Shown here: positions 24,335-32,474 of the stretch, one piece after another
Numbering within the stretch: the stretch's first letter is position 1
Layout of the letters: every line of letters begins with the position of its first letter
Source of the DNA: Paenibacillus sp. A3
GTDB taxonomy: Bacteria; Bacillota; Bacilli; Paenibacillales; NBRC-103111
Direction of reading: 5' to 3'
Assembly (NCBI RefSeq): GCF_001399685.1
Contig: NZ_JTHN01000261.1
Location: 1-39,714 of the forward strand
Length of the DNA: 39,714 nt
The notes under the pieces: model-generated
The model's input: only the letters and a program-made list of their open reading frames with translations
Told to the model about the DNA's origin: nothing
Database searches by the model: none
Made by a program: the position numbers and the translations under genes

Positions 24335-25075
24335 TCAGACATCTCCCTTAGATCCATTTGCCGCTTGCGGCTTAATGCCGATGTGAAGCGCCGCGATCCC
24401 GCCGGTCAGTGGGTAAGCCTCGACGCAGGTCAAACCGGTCTTTCGGAAAATGTCGGCGAGCTCCTTATGGTCCGGGAAGTTCTTAAGCGATTCCGGCAGC
24501 CATTTGTACTGCTCGTACCGTTTGACGATCAGTTTGCCGAGCAGCGGCAGAACCTTTTGAAAATAAAAATAATAAATCGATTTGAACGGCTGCCAGGTCG
24601 GCTTGGACAGTTCAAGCGAGACAACCATTCCTCCAGGCTTCACCACCCGCTGCATTTCCTCGATGACCTTGACCAAATCGGGCACATTGCGAAGCGCAAA
24701 GCCGATCGTTGCATAATCAAACGAATTATCCTCGAACGGAAGCGCCATGGCATTCCCTTGCACGAGCTTGATCTGCTTGTCCATTCCGAGCCGCTTGATT
24801 TTTTCGTCACCTACATCCAGCATGTTCTGGCTAAAATCGAGGCCTACGATATTGCCGGTACCGCTCGCTTTAGCAAGGCTGATCGTCCAATCGGCAGTGC
24901 CGCAGCACAGATCGATCGCCGTTGCTCCCGGCTTCACGTTTATTTTTTTCATCGTAAAGCTTCTCCAGGCTTTATGCTGGCGAAAGCTCAAAATGTCGTT
25001 CATCAAATCGTACTTCGGCGCGATGCTTTCGAAGACGGAGTGAACGAACTGTTCCTTGGTCGATTTCATTTCCAT
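24335..25075 (-). CDS. menG: Demethylmenaquinone methyltransferase (MenG/UbiE family)
   Basis: Final menaquinone step: SAM-dependent C-methylation of demethylmenaquinone. It has 246 residues. Motif I of the methyltransferase fold is AIDLCCGTADWTISLA; family blocks VFESIAPKYDLMNDILSFRQHKAWR, GLDFSQNMLDVG and GFALRNVPD are clear. The ATG at 25075 has GAGGTG upstream, nine bases after the hepS stop. In Bacillus it is the middle gene of the gerC (hepS-menG-hepT) operon. Confidence 0.96.
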   Translation of the reverse strand: MEMKSTKEQFVHSVFESIAPKYDLMNDILSFRQHKAWRSFTMKKINVKPGATAIDLCCGTADWTISLAKASGTGNIVGLDFSQNMLDVGDEKIKRLGMDKQIKLVQGNAMALPFEDNSFDYATIGFALRNVPDLVKVIEEMQRVVKPGGMVVSLELSKPTWQPFKSIYYFYFQKVLPLLGKLIVKRYEQYKWLPESLKNFPDHKELADIFRKTGLTCVEAYPLTGGIAALHIGIKPQAANGSKGDV

Positions 25076-25084
25076 AAGTTCACC

Positions 25085-25948
25085 TCAAACTTCTTGAGTC
25101 GCCCGCGGGGCCGATAAGTACCTGCGAAACGGTTCGCCGATCGACAGCAGCTCTGCACCTAATTTCTCCGGTTCAAGCGACTGCAGCTTGTCCTGAAGCT
25201 CCTTCATGCAGGCATCGAGCATTTGCTGCAGCTGCGGCGTTACCTTGTACTTCAGCCATAGCGAGCGCCATTTTGCCGGGTCCGGTTCCTCGCTTTGCAG
25301 CAGCTTCTTTTCTTCCCGTGTCGCCTGCTGCAGAACATGCCAAAAGCCCCAGCTATCCCGATACGGCTGAGACGACTCGGACCGGACGATTTCCTGATGC
25401 AGCACCTCGCAGCGGGTAAACAGGCGAAGCACCTCAGGCCAAACGACGTTAAAACGCTCCTCGAGCAGATTGGCGAAGGACAAAAACAATTGCGTCTTCA
25501 CTTCTACCGACTGCCGAATGTAATCATCCGCCGTAAGCTTCAGCTGCTTCATCTTGAGGTACAGGTTCATTTTGAGGCGGTTGGCCTCGCATATCGCTGC
25601 GGACAGTATTCCGATCAAATCAATCTGTCCGGAATGAGACAGCAGGTAATAAAAACGGCTGCTGAAGTAGTCTCCCGCAAGCACCTTGAGCTGCCGGGAG
25701 CGGGCGGATTTCTGCTCCTTGGCGTCGTTGGTTACGCTGACCATATCATGCGTATCCAGACCGAGCTGCACAAGGGATGTCACAAGCGCGTAAAGCTCGC
25801 TGTAACCGGCTAATGTGCTGTGTTTATTTAAAAAAGCATACAGAAGCCGGGTGCGGAATTCGGGAAAGAGCGGCAGATCCGTATGCTTTTGAATCATGTC
25901 ATGCTCCGTGTATTTCTTGGCCATCTCCGGAATCCGATAAGTGTTCAT
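25085..25948 (-). CDS. hepS: Heptaprenyl diphosphate synthase component I (HepS)
   Basis: Non-catalytic partner of HepT that sets product chain length and substrate binding. It has 287 residues, largely helical, with no DDxxD motif, as expected. Recognisable parts are LAGYSELYALVTSLVQLGLDTHD and VLAGDYFSSRFYYLLSHSGQIDLI. The ATG at 25948 follows GGAGGC. It opens the quinone operon hepS-menG-ubiA-ubiX-mqnA-hepT. Confidence 0.92.
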   Translation of the reverse strand: MNTYRIPEMAKKYTEHDMIQKHTDLPLFPEFRTRLLYAFLNKHSTLAGYSELYALVTSLVQLGLDTHDMVSVTNDAKEQKSARSRQLKVLAGDYFSSRFYYLLSHSGQIDLIGILSAAICEANRLKMNLYLKMKQLKLTADDYIRQSVEVKTQLFLSFANLLEERFNVVWPEVLRLFTRCEVLHQEIVRSESSQPYRDSWGFWHVLQQATREEKKLLQSEEPDPAKWRSLWLKYKVTPQLQQMLDACMKELQDKLQSLEPEKLGAELLSIGEPFRRYLSAPRATQEV

Positions 25949-26037
25949 ATGTAAGCCTCCGAACCGATAAGAAAAATCTCTTCACTCGCAATCTAAACTA
26001 TTATAGCATAATCGAATTATTTTCGCATGTACCCGGA

Positions 26038-26559
26038 TCAGCTTTTCGGAGTAAAACGCTCCTGCCATTTCGAGGTATACGTCATCCGAAAGCGGGTATC
26101 CAAATACTGTTGCAGCTCCTCCGCGTTTCTGGAACGGGGTCCCGCTTCGTTCGGAAGCCATCTCTCCCGCCTGGCGTCCACCGCTGCCAAGGGCTGGGGA
26201 TTCCCTTCCCGGTCCCCGGAGGCATCCAGCACGCGGACCAACACCTGATTGATATTCGTAGACGAAGCGAACATCATCGTCGGCACTTCGTACATATCGC
26301 TGAGCATGTCGGATTTGTCGCTCGTTTTTACGGCCAGCAAATCGATCGACACGACGGCATGATTAACCTCCACCCGGCGAATTCTTAAATGAAGCTGCAT
26401 CTTCGATACGACGTCGACAATATTGTTTTCGGATACGGGATGCGCTTTAACGCTTCGAAACACGCTAACGCTCTCATCCAGCTGTGACAAATAAGACAAT
26501 GCCGACGCTACCGCTATCGATAAGGCTGTAATGATTAACAAACGGGGAGCCCATTTCAT
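26038..26559 (-). CDS. Membrane-anchored protein of unknown function
   Basis: A 173-residue protein with one N-terminal hydrophobic segment (residues 4-24, RLLIITALSIAVASALSYL region) followed by an extracytoplasmic domain. There is no lipobox, so it is either a signal-anchored or secreted protein. The domain contains LRIRRVEVNHAVVSIDLLAV and TMMFASSTNINQVLVRVLDA, which suggests a GerMN- or SPOR-like alpha/beta fold, but I do not recognise a family. It lies between mtrB and the hepS operon and starts at ATG 26559, well spaced from AAAAGGAGG. It could be co-transcribed with hepS, 89 bases downstream. Confidence 0.75.
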   Translation of the reverse strand: MKWAPRLLIITALSIAVASALSYLSQLDESVSVFRSVKAHPVSENNIVDVVSKMQLHLRIRRVEVNHAVVSIDLLAVKTSDKSDMLSDMYEVPTMMFASSTNINQVLVRVLDASGDREGNPQPLAAVDARRERWLPNEAGPRSRNAEELQQYLDTRFRMTYTSKWQERFTPKS

Positions 26560-26630
26560 CCCGAACCGCTTCCTCCTTTTGACGGGGTCCGAATGCTTGG
26601 CTTATGCCTCGTCTGTTACATTGTACAACG

Positions 26631-26652
26631 AAAAAAAGCAGGCTATGCCTGC
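26631..26652 (-). terminator. mtrB terminator
   Basis: Stem GCAGGC / GCCTGC with a 3-base loop, followed by seven T residues on the minus strand, directly after the mtrB stop. Confidence 0.82.
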
Positions 26653-26666
26653 CGCTATCCGAAAAA

Positions 26667-26888
26667 TTATTCCTCCGTGTCAATAAGGCCGAATTTCGTG
26701 ACCACAACCGCTTTCCCACGGATTTTGATAGCTGATGTATGTTCGGTAAATTGAGCGATCATGATCTCGCCTTTATCCAACTTTTCCGTATGATGAAACC
26801 GGGTATCCTGCCCTCTCGTCAATCCGATGACCTGTACTCCGTTTTCCTTGGCTTTTACCACAAAATATTCGCTCTGACTCGCGTCCAT
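26667..26888 (-). CDS. mtrB: Trp RNA-binding attenuation protein TRAP (MtrB)
   Basis: Forms an 11-subunit ring that binds L-tryptophan and then wraps (G/U)AG repeats in trp leader RNA, causing termination. It has 73 residues, against 75 in B. subtilis. The core [21 protein letters not shown] and the [14 protein letters not shown] block are nearly identical to that protein. The RNA-contacting residues K37, K56 and R58 of B. subtilis correspond to K36, K55 and R57 here, and the tryptophan-pocket GLTRG and FTEHTS segments are intact. The ATG at 26888 follows GGGGGGAATC. It has its own promoter and terminator; the folE (mtrA) partner of Bacillus is not adjacent. Its target is in this window, ahead of trpE. 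Confidence 0.96.
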   Translation of the reverse strand: MDASQSEYFVVKAKENGVQVIGLTRGQDTRFHHTEKLDKGEIMIAQFTEHTSAIKIRGKAVVVTKFGLIDTEE

Positions 26889-26926
26889 CCTGATTCCCCC
26901 CGGGGCTAATCTGTCCAATTACCTTT

Positions 26927-26955
26927 ATCATGCAGAAAAATACTCGTGCTGTCAA
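26927..26955 (-). promoter_or_regulatory. Sigma-A promoter of mtrB
   Basis: -35 TTGACA (26955-26950), a 17-base spacer, -10 CATGAT (26932-26927). The -35 is perfect and the -10 matches four of six. It sits just past the terminator of the PAP2 gene. Confidence 0.65.
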
Positions 26956-26966
26956 CTCAAGAGAAA

Positions 26967-26986
26967 AGCCGCCCTCTTAGGCGGCT
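26967..26986 (-). terminator. Terminator overlapping the stop codon of the PAP2 gene
   Basis: Stem AGCCGCC / GGCGGCT, followed by TTTCTCTT on the minus strand. The ascending arm is the last two codons and the loop begins with the TAA stop. Confidence 0.75.
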
Positions 26987-27903
26987 ACCGTTTTCTCTTT
27001 GGCGTAAGCTTGATCTTTTTTGTTGTAGAACCCTTTGAACCAGCTCGGTACGAGCTTGGAAGCCAAATGGATGATCAAATCGGCAAGCTTCACGACACCG
27101 TAAGCAAACAACATGCCCGCAATAACGTCGAGCACCCAGTGTATCTGCAGATACATCGTCGAGAAGATGATCGCGGAGCAATAAGTAACCATCATGTATT
27201 TGAAAATGCGGTCTTTCTCCCGAAGCGCCAGAAGCAGCATGGCGAACGAAATCGACGTATGCATGCTCGGAAAGCAGTTCATGACATTGACCAACATGTC
27301 GTTTTCCGTGGCAAACTTGCGCCCGAGCAAGTCAGGCTGCCCCTTTACCCACCATACCTCGCGAAGCAAAATCAAGTTGTAAAACGGCAGGATCAGCGGA
27401 AACTGCATCAAATGTCCGGATAAAGCGTAAGACATCATCTTTTTTACGCTCTTGGTCCAATAGCTTCGGACGATGCAAATCCAGAGCGAAAGCACGAAGC
27501 CGTAATTATAGATCCAAACCATGATCTGGTCGAACACCGGGTGATTGATCGCCCGGGCCCATGCCGCATCGTTGAGGGGGATGCTGTTCATCATGTCATC
27601 CCATTTCAATGGATGACGATTGTTTTCGAACATCCAATTGGCAATTTTCCACCATACTCCGCTACCGGAGCCATAGAAATAATAGAAGACGCCAAGAAGT
27701 GGGATGCCAACCACAAAAAAACGTTTCCAATCGACGTCAATCTGATCTTTGCGGACGCCCATCAGACATATGAAAAGCAAGACCCAGCATTCCAAGCTCC
27801 AATTGCCGACCACGCCGATACGCCAAACCAAAAAGATCGATGCCAGAATGCCGTACATCGTCCAATCGTTTGCTTTCGACCATCGTCTAAGTTTTTCTGA
27901 CAT
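26977..27903 (-). CDS. PAP2-superfamily membrane phosphatase
   Basis: Integral membrane protein of 308 residues with about six to seven transmembrane helices. The PAP2 catalytic motifs are present: FPSMHTSISFA (second motif) and STMYLQIHWVLDVIAG (third motif, with the nucleophilic His and its Asp partner). The first motif, normally KxxxxxxRP, is not obvious; family members of the AUR1/inositol-phosphorylceramide-synthase-like PAP2_3 branch differ there. Expected to cleave or transfer a lipid phosphate at the outer membrane face; the substrate is unknown. The ATG at 27903 has GGGGGAG upstream. It is flanked by terminators and looks monocistronic. Confidence 0.85.
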   Translation of the reverse strand: MSEKLRRWSKANDWTMYGILASIFLVWRIGVVGNWSLECWVLLFICLMGVRKDQIDVDWKRFFVVGIPLLGVFYYFYGSGSGVWWKIANWMFENNRHPLKWDDMMNSIPLNDAAWARAINHPVFDQIMVWIYNYGFVLSLWICIVRSYWTKSVKKMMSYALSGHLMQFPLILPFYNLILLREVWWVKGQPDLLGRKFATENDMLVNVMNCFPSMHTSISFAMLLLALREKDRIFKYMMVTYCSAIIFSTMYLQIHWVLDVIAGMLFAYGVVKLADLIIHLASKLVPSWFKGFYNKKDQAYAKEKTVAA

Positions 27904-28041
27904 TTTCGGTAACTCCCCCTAAATACTGTACCTAACCCGCATGTTGCATACCCATTTCGTGAAATAAGGTCAACTTAGTATAACAAAAAAAAGATGATTT
28001 TGCTTCATAAATTTTTTACATTTAAGAAAAGCTTCAGAATT

Positions 28042-28068
28042 AAAAAACACGGGGCAAATGTCCCGTGT
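28042..28068 (-). terminator. hprK terminator
   Basis: Stem ACACGGG / CCCGTGT around a GCAAATGT-type loop, followed by a run of T residues on the minus strand, 34 bases past the hprK stop. Confidence 0.83.
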
Positions 28069-28101
28069 CGCTTGCGCCTCGCACTGAATCGCCGGCTTCT
28101 T

Positions 28102-29010
28102 TCAGTCCTCTTGCAGACGCTTCATGAAGTCCTCTGCCGCGCTGTAGCCCTGCTGCTTGAGATACCAGTTGTTGGCCGCCGCTTCTACCAAGCCGGCCAC
28201 GTCGCGGCCGGGCTGAAGCTGGATCTCGATGTGCGGAATCTTGATGTCCATATAATCCGAAAACTTCGGTGCCAGCTCCAATTCGTTATTGAGCGCATTG
28301 TCCTGCCACTTTGTCAGCTCGATGTCGAGAACGATCCGCGTCTCGTCCTGAAACGCTTTGCGGCCGTACAGGCGGGAAACATTGATAAGTCCTATGCTGC
28401 GGAGGGCGAGAAACTCTTTTGTCTTTCCGTTATGCGTGCCCAGTAGCGTCTCCGGGCTGATCTTTTTCAGCACCACGATATCGTCCGCCACCAGCCGATG
28501 TCCCCGCCGAATGAGCGTATGTGCGGTCTCGCTCTTCCCTACCCCGGATTTGCCCCGGAGCAGAATGCCGATCCCGGATACGTTGACACAAACCCCATGC
28601 ACGGCAATTTCCGGCGCCATCGATTTGGTCAAGAAAGCATCCACCAGCTCGATGAATTTGGTCGTCGGCTGAGGCGTCCGCAGTAAGGGAATGCCCTCTT
28701 CCTCGCAATATTTCATCAAATATTTGAGCCCTTCCTGATTGCGGGTTACGACAAAGCACGGCGGATGATATTTTACGATGTTTCCGATCCGGTCATTGCG
28801 TTCCTCTTCCGTGAGCGTATGTAAATAAGTGATTTCTTTGCTACCGAGCACCTGCAGGTGGGACTGCGAGAAAAAATCGAAATACCCGACGAATTCCAAC
28901 CCCGGACGGTGGACTCTGGTCTTGGGAATCGTTCGATGGAGCTGCGTAGCCCCGGCCAGTACTTCCAACGAAAATCGTTTTACCAAATCTTCTACTGTTA
29001 CAGATTTCAC
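28102..29010 (-). CDS. hprK: HPr kinase/phosphorylase (HprK)
   Basis: Phosphorylates HPr at a serine using ATP or pyrophosphate and reverses this with phosphate, giving the co-repressor HPr-Ser-P for CcpA. It has 302 residues. The Walker A loop GKSGVGKS is at 153-160, followed by RRGHRLVADD. The family signature is near residue 200-260 (LRSIGLINVSRLYG, VLDIELTKW), and the C-terminal LAGLVEAAANNWYLK block is present. Start GTG at 29010 with AGGGGGATG upstream. In many Bacillus relatives hprK is followed by lgt; here a PAP2 gene follows instead. Its presence shows that the CcpA/cre system is likely to work in this organism. Confidence 0.96.
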   Translation of the reverse strand: MKSVTVEDLVKRFSLEVLAGATQLHRTIPKTRVHRPGLEFVGYFDFFSQSHLQVLGSKEITYLHTLTEEERNDRIGNIVKYHPPCFVVTRNQEGLKYLMKYCEEEGIPLLRTPQPTTKFIELVDAFLTKSMAPEIAVHGVCVNVSGIGILLRGKSGVGKSETAHTLIRRGHRLVADDIVVLKKISPETLLGTHNGKTKEFLALRSIGLINVSRLYGRKAFQDETRIVLDIELTKWQDNALNNELELAPKFSDYMDIKIPHIEIQLQPGRDVAGLVEAAANNWYLKQQGYSAAEDFMKRLQED

Positions 29011-29118
29011 CCGTTCATCCCCCTTCGCCTTCTACAACTATGCCAAACGGAATCTGCTAACTAATTCTACATAAGCGAGCGTTTCCCTCTTCGGCTTCCC
29101 CGACCTATAATTAGATTT

Positions 29119-29173
29119 GGAGAAAATAAAAACCGCTTCCTCCGGCGGATTTCAGCCGCCAAGAAAGCGATTC
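29119..29173 (-). terminator. Terminator after tRNA-Pro
   Basis: Long imperfect hairpin with an inner stem GGCGG/CCGCC and outer arms ACCGCTT/AAGCGATT, followed by TTTTTATTTT on the minus strand. Confidence 0.72.
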
Positions 29174-29188
29174 GGTCGTAACGTGCTA

Positions 29189-29262
29189 TCGGAGTAGCGG
29201 GATTCGAACCCACGGCCTCACCCACCCCAAGGGTGCGCGCTACCAGACTGCGCCATACCCCG
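29189..29262 (-). tRNA. tRNA-Pro (anticodon GGG)
   Basis: A full cloverleaf on the minus strand, 74 bases without encoded CCA. The acceptor arm CGGGGTA / TACTCCG has one G-T pair and discriminator A. The anticodon stem CACCC / GGGTG holds the loop TTGGGGT, giving anticodon GGG, which reads the proline codons CCC and CCU. The T arm GTGGGTTCGAATCCCGC and the D arm with GGTAGCGC are canonical. It lies alone, between its own promoter and terminator. Confidence 0.97.
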
Positions 29263-29353
29263 ACAATATAATAGTGCTTTATGCCCGTAAATGCTTATCG
29301 GATACGGTGTTTCGTTGTTTTGCGAATCACATCGTAATCTCTCAGCGTAGGTC

Positions 29354-29382
29354 ATTATAGCACGTTAAACTGACCCTTGCAA
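29354..29382 (-). promoter_or_regulatory. Sigma-A promoter upstream of tRNA-Pro
   Basis: -35 TTGCAA (29382-29377), a 17-base spacer, -10 TATAAT (29359-29354). The start would be near 29347, about 85 bases before the tRNA, so a 5' leader is trimmed. Confidence 0.72.
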
Positions 29383-29419
29383 GTCTATTTCGCATACCCT
29401 TGCGTAAATTTTTCCATTT

Positions 29420-30028
29420 TCACTCTAAGCGAACGCCTCCTCCACGGCTATAGCGCAGACGGTCGCGCACCTTTCTCAAAGACAGCTCCGACTCTAGCGG
29501 AAATACGTCAACAAGGGCTGACGTAATCTCCTGCGCCATTTTGATTACACCAGACAAACGCGTCGTGTGAAGAACGTCGATTTCCCGGCAACCACCAACG
29601 TTTACAACGCCCGTGACACAATAATGGCCGACGTACGGAAGGTCCGTTCTTTTGACGCCACCCCCCGGCTTAATGGATCCCTTATAAGCGGTCATGCTTC
29701 CGACATATGCCAACTGCCCTAATGTAGCGTCGATCGCGATAACCTCCTTCCCGATTGGCAGTTGTGTCAGTTTTTCCGTCAAGTTGATCGCGTGAGCAGG
29801 TTCATCGATTGTTCCCACTACATTTTTGTATCCAAGTCCAGTCAAATAGGTGCCGACAAACGGACCAAGCGAATCCCCTGTACAGCGATCCGTACCGATG
29901 CATAGAAATACAATGTCATTTACATTCAAACTGCCAGGGATCAACGAAAGCAGTGTGGTCATAAGCTCCTCTTTCGTTTTAATTCCGCTGATCTTAACGC
30001 CTTCAAGTGTATTCTCTTGTGCCGTCAT
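29420..30028 (-). CDS. yyaC: Sporulation-associated protease-like protein YyaC
   Basis: A 202-residue protein of the YyaC family, related to the germination protease GPR fold and made during sporulation. The conserved blocks IVFLCIGTDRCTGDSLGPFVGTYL, GTIDEPAHAINL, VIAIDATLG and KPGGGVKRTDLP are all visible. The exact substrate is not established. The ATG at 30028 has CGGAGGTG upstream. In Bacillus subtilis yyaC lies elsewhere, near the origin; here it follows hbs. A sporulation promoter is expected but I could not fix one in the gap. Confidence 0.88.
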   Translation of the reverse strand: MTAQENTLEGVKISGIKTKEELMTTLLSLIPGSLNVNDIVFLCIGTDRCTGDSLGPFVGTYLTGLGYKNVVGTIDEPAHAINLTEKLTQLPIGKEVIAIDATLGQLAYVGSMTAYKGSIKPGGGVKRTDLPYVGHYCVTGVVNVGGCREIDVLHTTRLSGVIKMAQEITSALVDVFPLESELSLRKVRDRLRYSRGGGVRLE

Positions 30029-30212
30029 AAAGCGGACACCTCCGTTTTTCTGCGTTGCGCCCCGCTCCGATTACGACAAGCACTCGCCGCACGACCGTGT
30101 ACTTTCATTCACCAGTCCGAGGTTAAGCTTTAATACTCGGGTTCAGTGGCTGCATATTAATTAGACGCAGCAACTGAAAATTTCTCACACTTTACTGAAA
30201 AAAATAACGCCA

Positions 30213-30250
30213 TAAAAAACGCCTCCCATCCATGGTTTTAAGGAGAGACG
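30213..30250 (-). terminator. Second terminator downstream of hbs
   Basis: Stem CGTCTCTC / GGGAGGCG (minus strand, with G-T pairs) around a 15-base loop, then six T residues. It lies 35 bases past the first hbs terminator and probably backs it up. The 334-base gap between yyaC and hbs contains these two hairpins and no gene I can support. Confidence 0.6.
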
Positions 30251-30277
30251 GCGATGTATTTGCGTGATTTTCAAAAG

Positions 30278-30306
30278 AAAAAAAACGCCCGAATCGCATT
30301 CGAGCG
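30278..30306 (-). terminator. hbs terminator
   Basis: Stem CGCTCGAAT / ATTCGGGCG (one G-T pair and one mismatch tolerated) with a GCG loop, followed by eight T residues on the minus strand. Confidence 0.8.
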
Positions 30307-30362
30307 CCTTTTCGTGCCGGGGAACCGGCTCCATTATGTAGAAAGCCTAAAAGCCGAAGAGC

Positions 30363-30635
30363 TTACTGGATTCCGTCTCTCAGCGCTTTGCCAGGTCTGA
30401 AGGCCGGGATTTTGCTGGAAGGAATTTCGATTTCTTCGCCGGTTTGCGGGTTGCGGCCTTTGCGGGCGGAACGCTCACGAACTTCGAAGTTGCCGAATCC
30501 GACCAATTGTACCTTATCTCCGCTTTGAAGCGCCTCGGAAATAGCTTCGAATACGGCTTCAACCGCTTTGGTTGCATCCTTTTTGGAAAGCTCCGTGGAT
30601 TCCGCTACCTTGTTGATCAAATCGGATTTATTCAT
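30363..30635 (-). CDS. hbs: HU family DNA-binding protein (Hbs)
   Basis: Histone-like protein that bends and compacts DNA, 90 residues, the usual HU length. [20 protein letters not shown] starts the helical dimerisation region; the DNA-binding arms contain [19 protein letters not shown] and the ending [13 protein letters not shown] is standard. I chose the ATG at 30635 because GGGAGGTGAATC precedes it; an in-frame codon at 30659 lacks this. In Bacillus hbs sits between spoIVA and mtrAB; the spoIVA side is kept here. A -10 TATAAT lies at 30743-30738 on the minus strand, with a TTGAAA 20 bases upstream, a poor spacing. Confidence 0.97.
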   Translation of the reverse strand: MNKSDLINKVAESTELSKKDATKAVEAVFEAISEALQSGDKVQLVGFGNFEVRERSARKGRNPQTGEEIEIPSSKIPAFRPGKALRDGIQ

Positions 30636-30780
30636 GCGATTCACCTCCCCCCGAAACAAACGAGTCCGTTACTTTCTTTGTTAACCGTTTCGCCGAAAAA
30701 TATACATTCGGAACGATGCAAAGGTGAAAGAAACAAGATTATAGTAATACACGCGTTAACCATTTTCAAGTGCAAACACA

Positions 30781-30808
30781 AAAAATGCACCCTTTGGAGT
30801 GCATTTTT
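30781..30808 (-). terminator. spoIVA terminator
   Basis: Symmetric stem AAAAATGCAC / GTGCATTTTT with an 8-base loop, 21 bases past the spoIVA stop; T-rich on both strands. Confidence 0.87.
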
Positions 30809-30828
30809 CACGAAAAATGAGAAGCATC

Positions 30829-32307
30829 TCACAAAATGATCGCAATGAGGCCGCCGGAGCCTTCGTTTATAATCCGTCCAAGCGTTTCCTGAAGCTTGTA
30901 ACGCGCGTTGTCCGGCATCATAGCCAGCTTGCCTTGAATGCCTTCGCGCACGATCGAGTGCAGCGACCGTCCGAAAATATCGGATTCCCAGATTTTGAGC
31001 GGGTTGTCCTCGAAATCCTGCATCAAGTAACGAACGAGCTCCTCGCTTTGTTTCTCTGTCCCGATAATCGGCGAGAATTCCGACTCCACGTCGACGCGGA
31101 TCATATGAATCGACGGTGCCGTCGCCTTGAGCCGGACGCCGAAGCGGGACCCTTGCCGGATAAGCTCCGGTTCATCGAGCGCCATCTCCGCGAGCGTCGG
31201 CGGGGCAATCCCGTAGCCGGTCGTTTTGACCATTTCGAGCGCTTCGGCGAAGTGATCGTATTCCCGCTTGGCATGCGTAAAATCCTGCATGAGCTGCAGC
31301 AGATGATCCTTGCCGCGGATTTCCACGCCGACGACCTCCATAAGTATACGGTCATACAACTCGTCGGGCGCGTACAGATCGATTTCCGCGACCCCTTGCC
31401 CCATATTCATACCGGCCAGCGCTGCTTTATCGATAAACTCGTATTCCTCGAAATGACTGACGACCCGATCCACGTCGCGGAGCCTGCGGATGTCCTGTAC
31501 CGTCTCACGGACAGAGTTCTCGAAGCTGGAGCGGAGCCAGTGATTCTCCTCCAACACCATGACCCAGCTGGGCAGATTCACATTGACCTCGTGAACCGGG
31601 AATTCGTACAGCACTTCGCGAAGCACGGACATCATGTCGTCCTCACTCATATTGGCAACGCTCATCGCCACGACCGGCACGTCGTGCTTCGCCTGAAGCT
31701 CGTTGCGCAGCTCAATCACGGCATCGCTCTGCGGGCGGGTGGAGTTCACGATGACAATGAACGGCTTTCCAACTTCTTTTAGTTCGTTTATGATACGTTC
31801 TTCCGCATCGACGTAGGAGGCGCGCGGAATTTCGGCGATCGAGCCGTCCGTCGTAATGACGACGCCAAGCGTCGCATGCTCTTGAATTACCTTGCGCGTG
31901 CCGATTTCAGCGGCTTCCTGAAACGGAATCGCTTCATCGAACCATGGCGTGTTGATCATCCTGGGGCCGTTCTCATCCTCATATCCTTTGGCGCCTTCGA
32001 CAACATACCCGACGCAGTCGACCAGTCGAACGTTGACATTCAGTCCTTCAGCAACATGCAGCTGCACGGCATTGTTCGGTACGAATTTCGGCTCCGTCGT
32101 CATAATCGTCCGTCCGGCGGCGCTTTGCGGCAATTCGTCGGTTGCCCGGATCCGGTCGGCTTCATTCTGGATGTTCGGCAGCACGATCGACTCCATAAAA
32201 CGCTTGATGAACGTTGATTTTCCCGTACGGACCGCTCCAACGACCCCCAGGTAAATATCCCCGCCAGTACGCTCTGCAATGTCCTTAAAGATATCCACTT
32301 TTTCCAA
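30829..32307 (-). CDS. spoIVA: Stage IV sporulation protein A (SpoIVA)
   Basis: ATPase that polymerises on the forespore surface to form the basement layer of the spore coat. It has 492 residues, as in Bacillus. The Walker A loop is G24-AVRTGK-S-T32; further GTPase-like elements are GRTIMTTEPKFVPN, VRLVDCVGY and IVNSTRP. The C-terminal tail GSGGLIAIIL resembles the tail needed for membrane (SpoVM-linked) localisation. The start codon is TTG at 32307, with AGGAGGG seven bases upstream. Two sigma-E-like promoters precede it, fitting mother-cell expression. Confidence 0.97.
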   Translation of the reverse strand: MEKVDIFKDIAERTGGDIYLGVVGAVRTGKSTFIKRFMESIVLPNIQNEADRIRATDELPQSAAGRTIMTTEPKFVPNNAVQLHVAEGLNVNVRLVDCVGYVVEGAKGYEDENGPRMINTPWFDEAIPFQEAAEIGTRKVIQEHATLGVVITTDGSIAEIPRASYVDAEERIINELKEVGKPFIVIVNSTRPQSDAVIELRNELQAKHDVPVVAMSVANMSEDDMMSVLREVLYEFPVHEVNVNLPSWVMVLEENHWLRSSFENSVRETVQDIRRLRDVDRVVSHFEEYEFIDKAALAGMNMGQGVAEIDLYAPDELYDRILMEVVGVEIRGKDHLLQLMQDFTHAKREYDHFAEALEMVKTTGYGIAPPTLAEMALDEPELIRQGSRFGVRLKATAPSIHMIRVDVESEFSPIIGTEKQSEELVRYLMQDFEDNPLKIWESDIFGRSLHSIVREGIQGKLAMMPDNARYKLQETLGRIINEGSGGLIAIIL

Positions 32308-32366
32308 TGAGAATCCCTCCTACAGGTTGTTTAAGACGAAACTCGTACACGCTTTGGACTAGTACA

Positions 32367-32394
32367 AATATATGTACGGCGGTTCAAAATATGA
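32367..32394 (-). promoter_or_regulatory. Sigma-E-like promoter P1 of spoIVA
   Basis: Minus strand -35 TCATATT (32394-32388), a 13-base spacer, -10 CATATATT (32374-32367). The boxes fit the mother-cell sigma-E pattern (KMATATT ... CATACA-T); the spacer is one base short of the usual 14-15. Confidence 0.55.
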
Positions 32395-32474
32395 TGACAG
32401 GCGCAGAAATAATTTTCACCGGAAATCCGGCTTTACCGTGTTCGCCGCTTGCGTCCTTAACTTCATCCCTGACA

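Noticed and set aside
30254..30400. 48-codon plus-strand ORF with an AAGGAG eight bases before its ATG
   Set aside because: The Shine-Dalgarno is part of a terminator stem and the frame crosses the hbs terminator and the end of hbs in antisense; chance is more likely.
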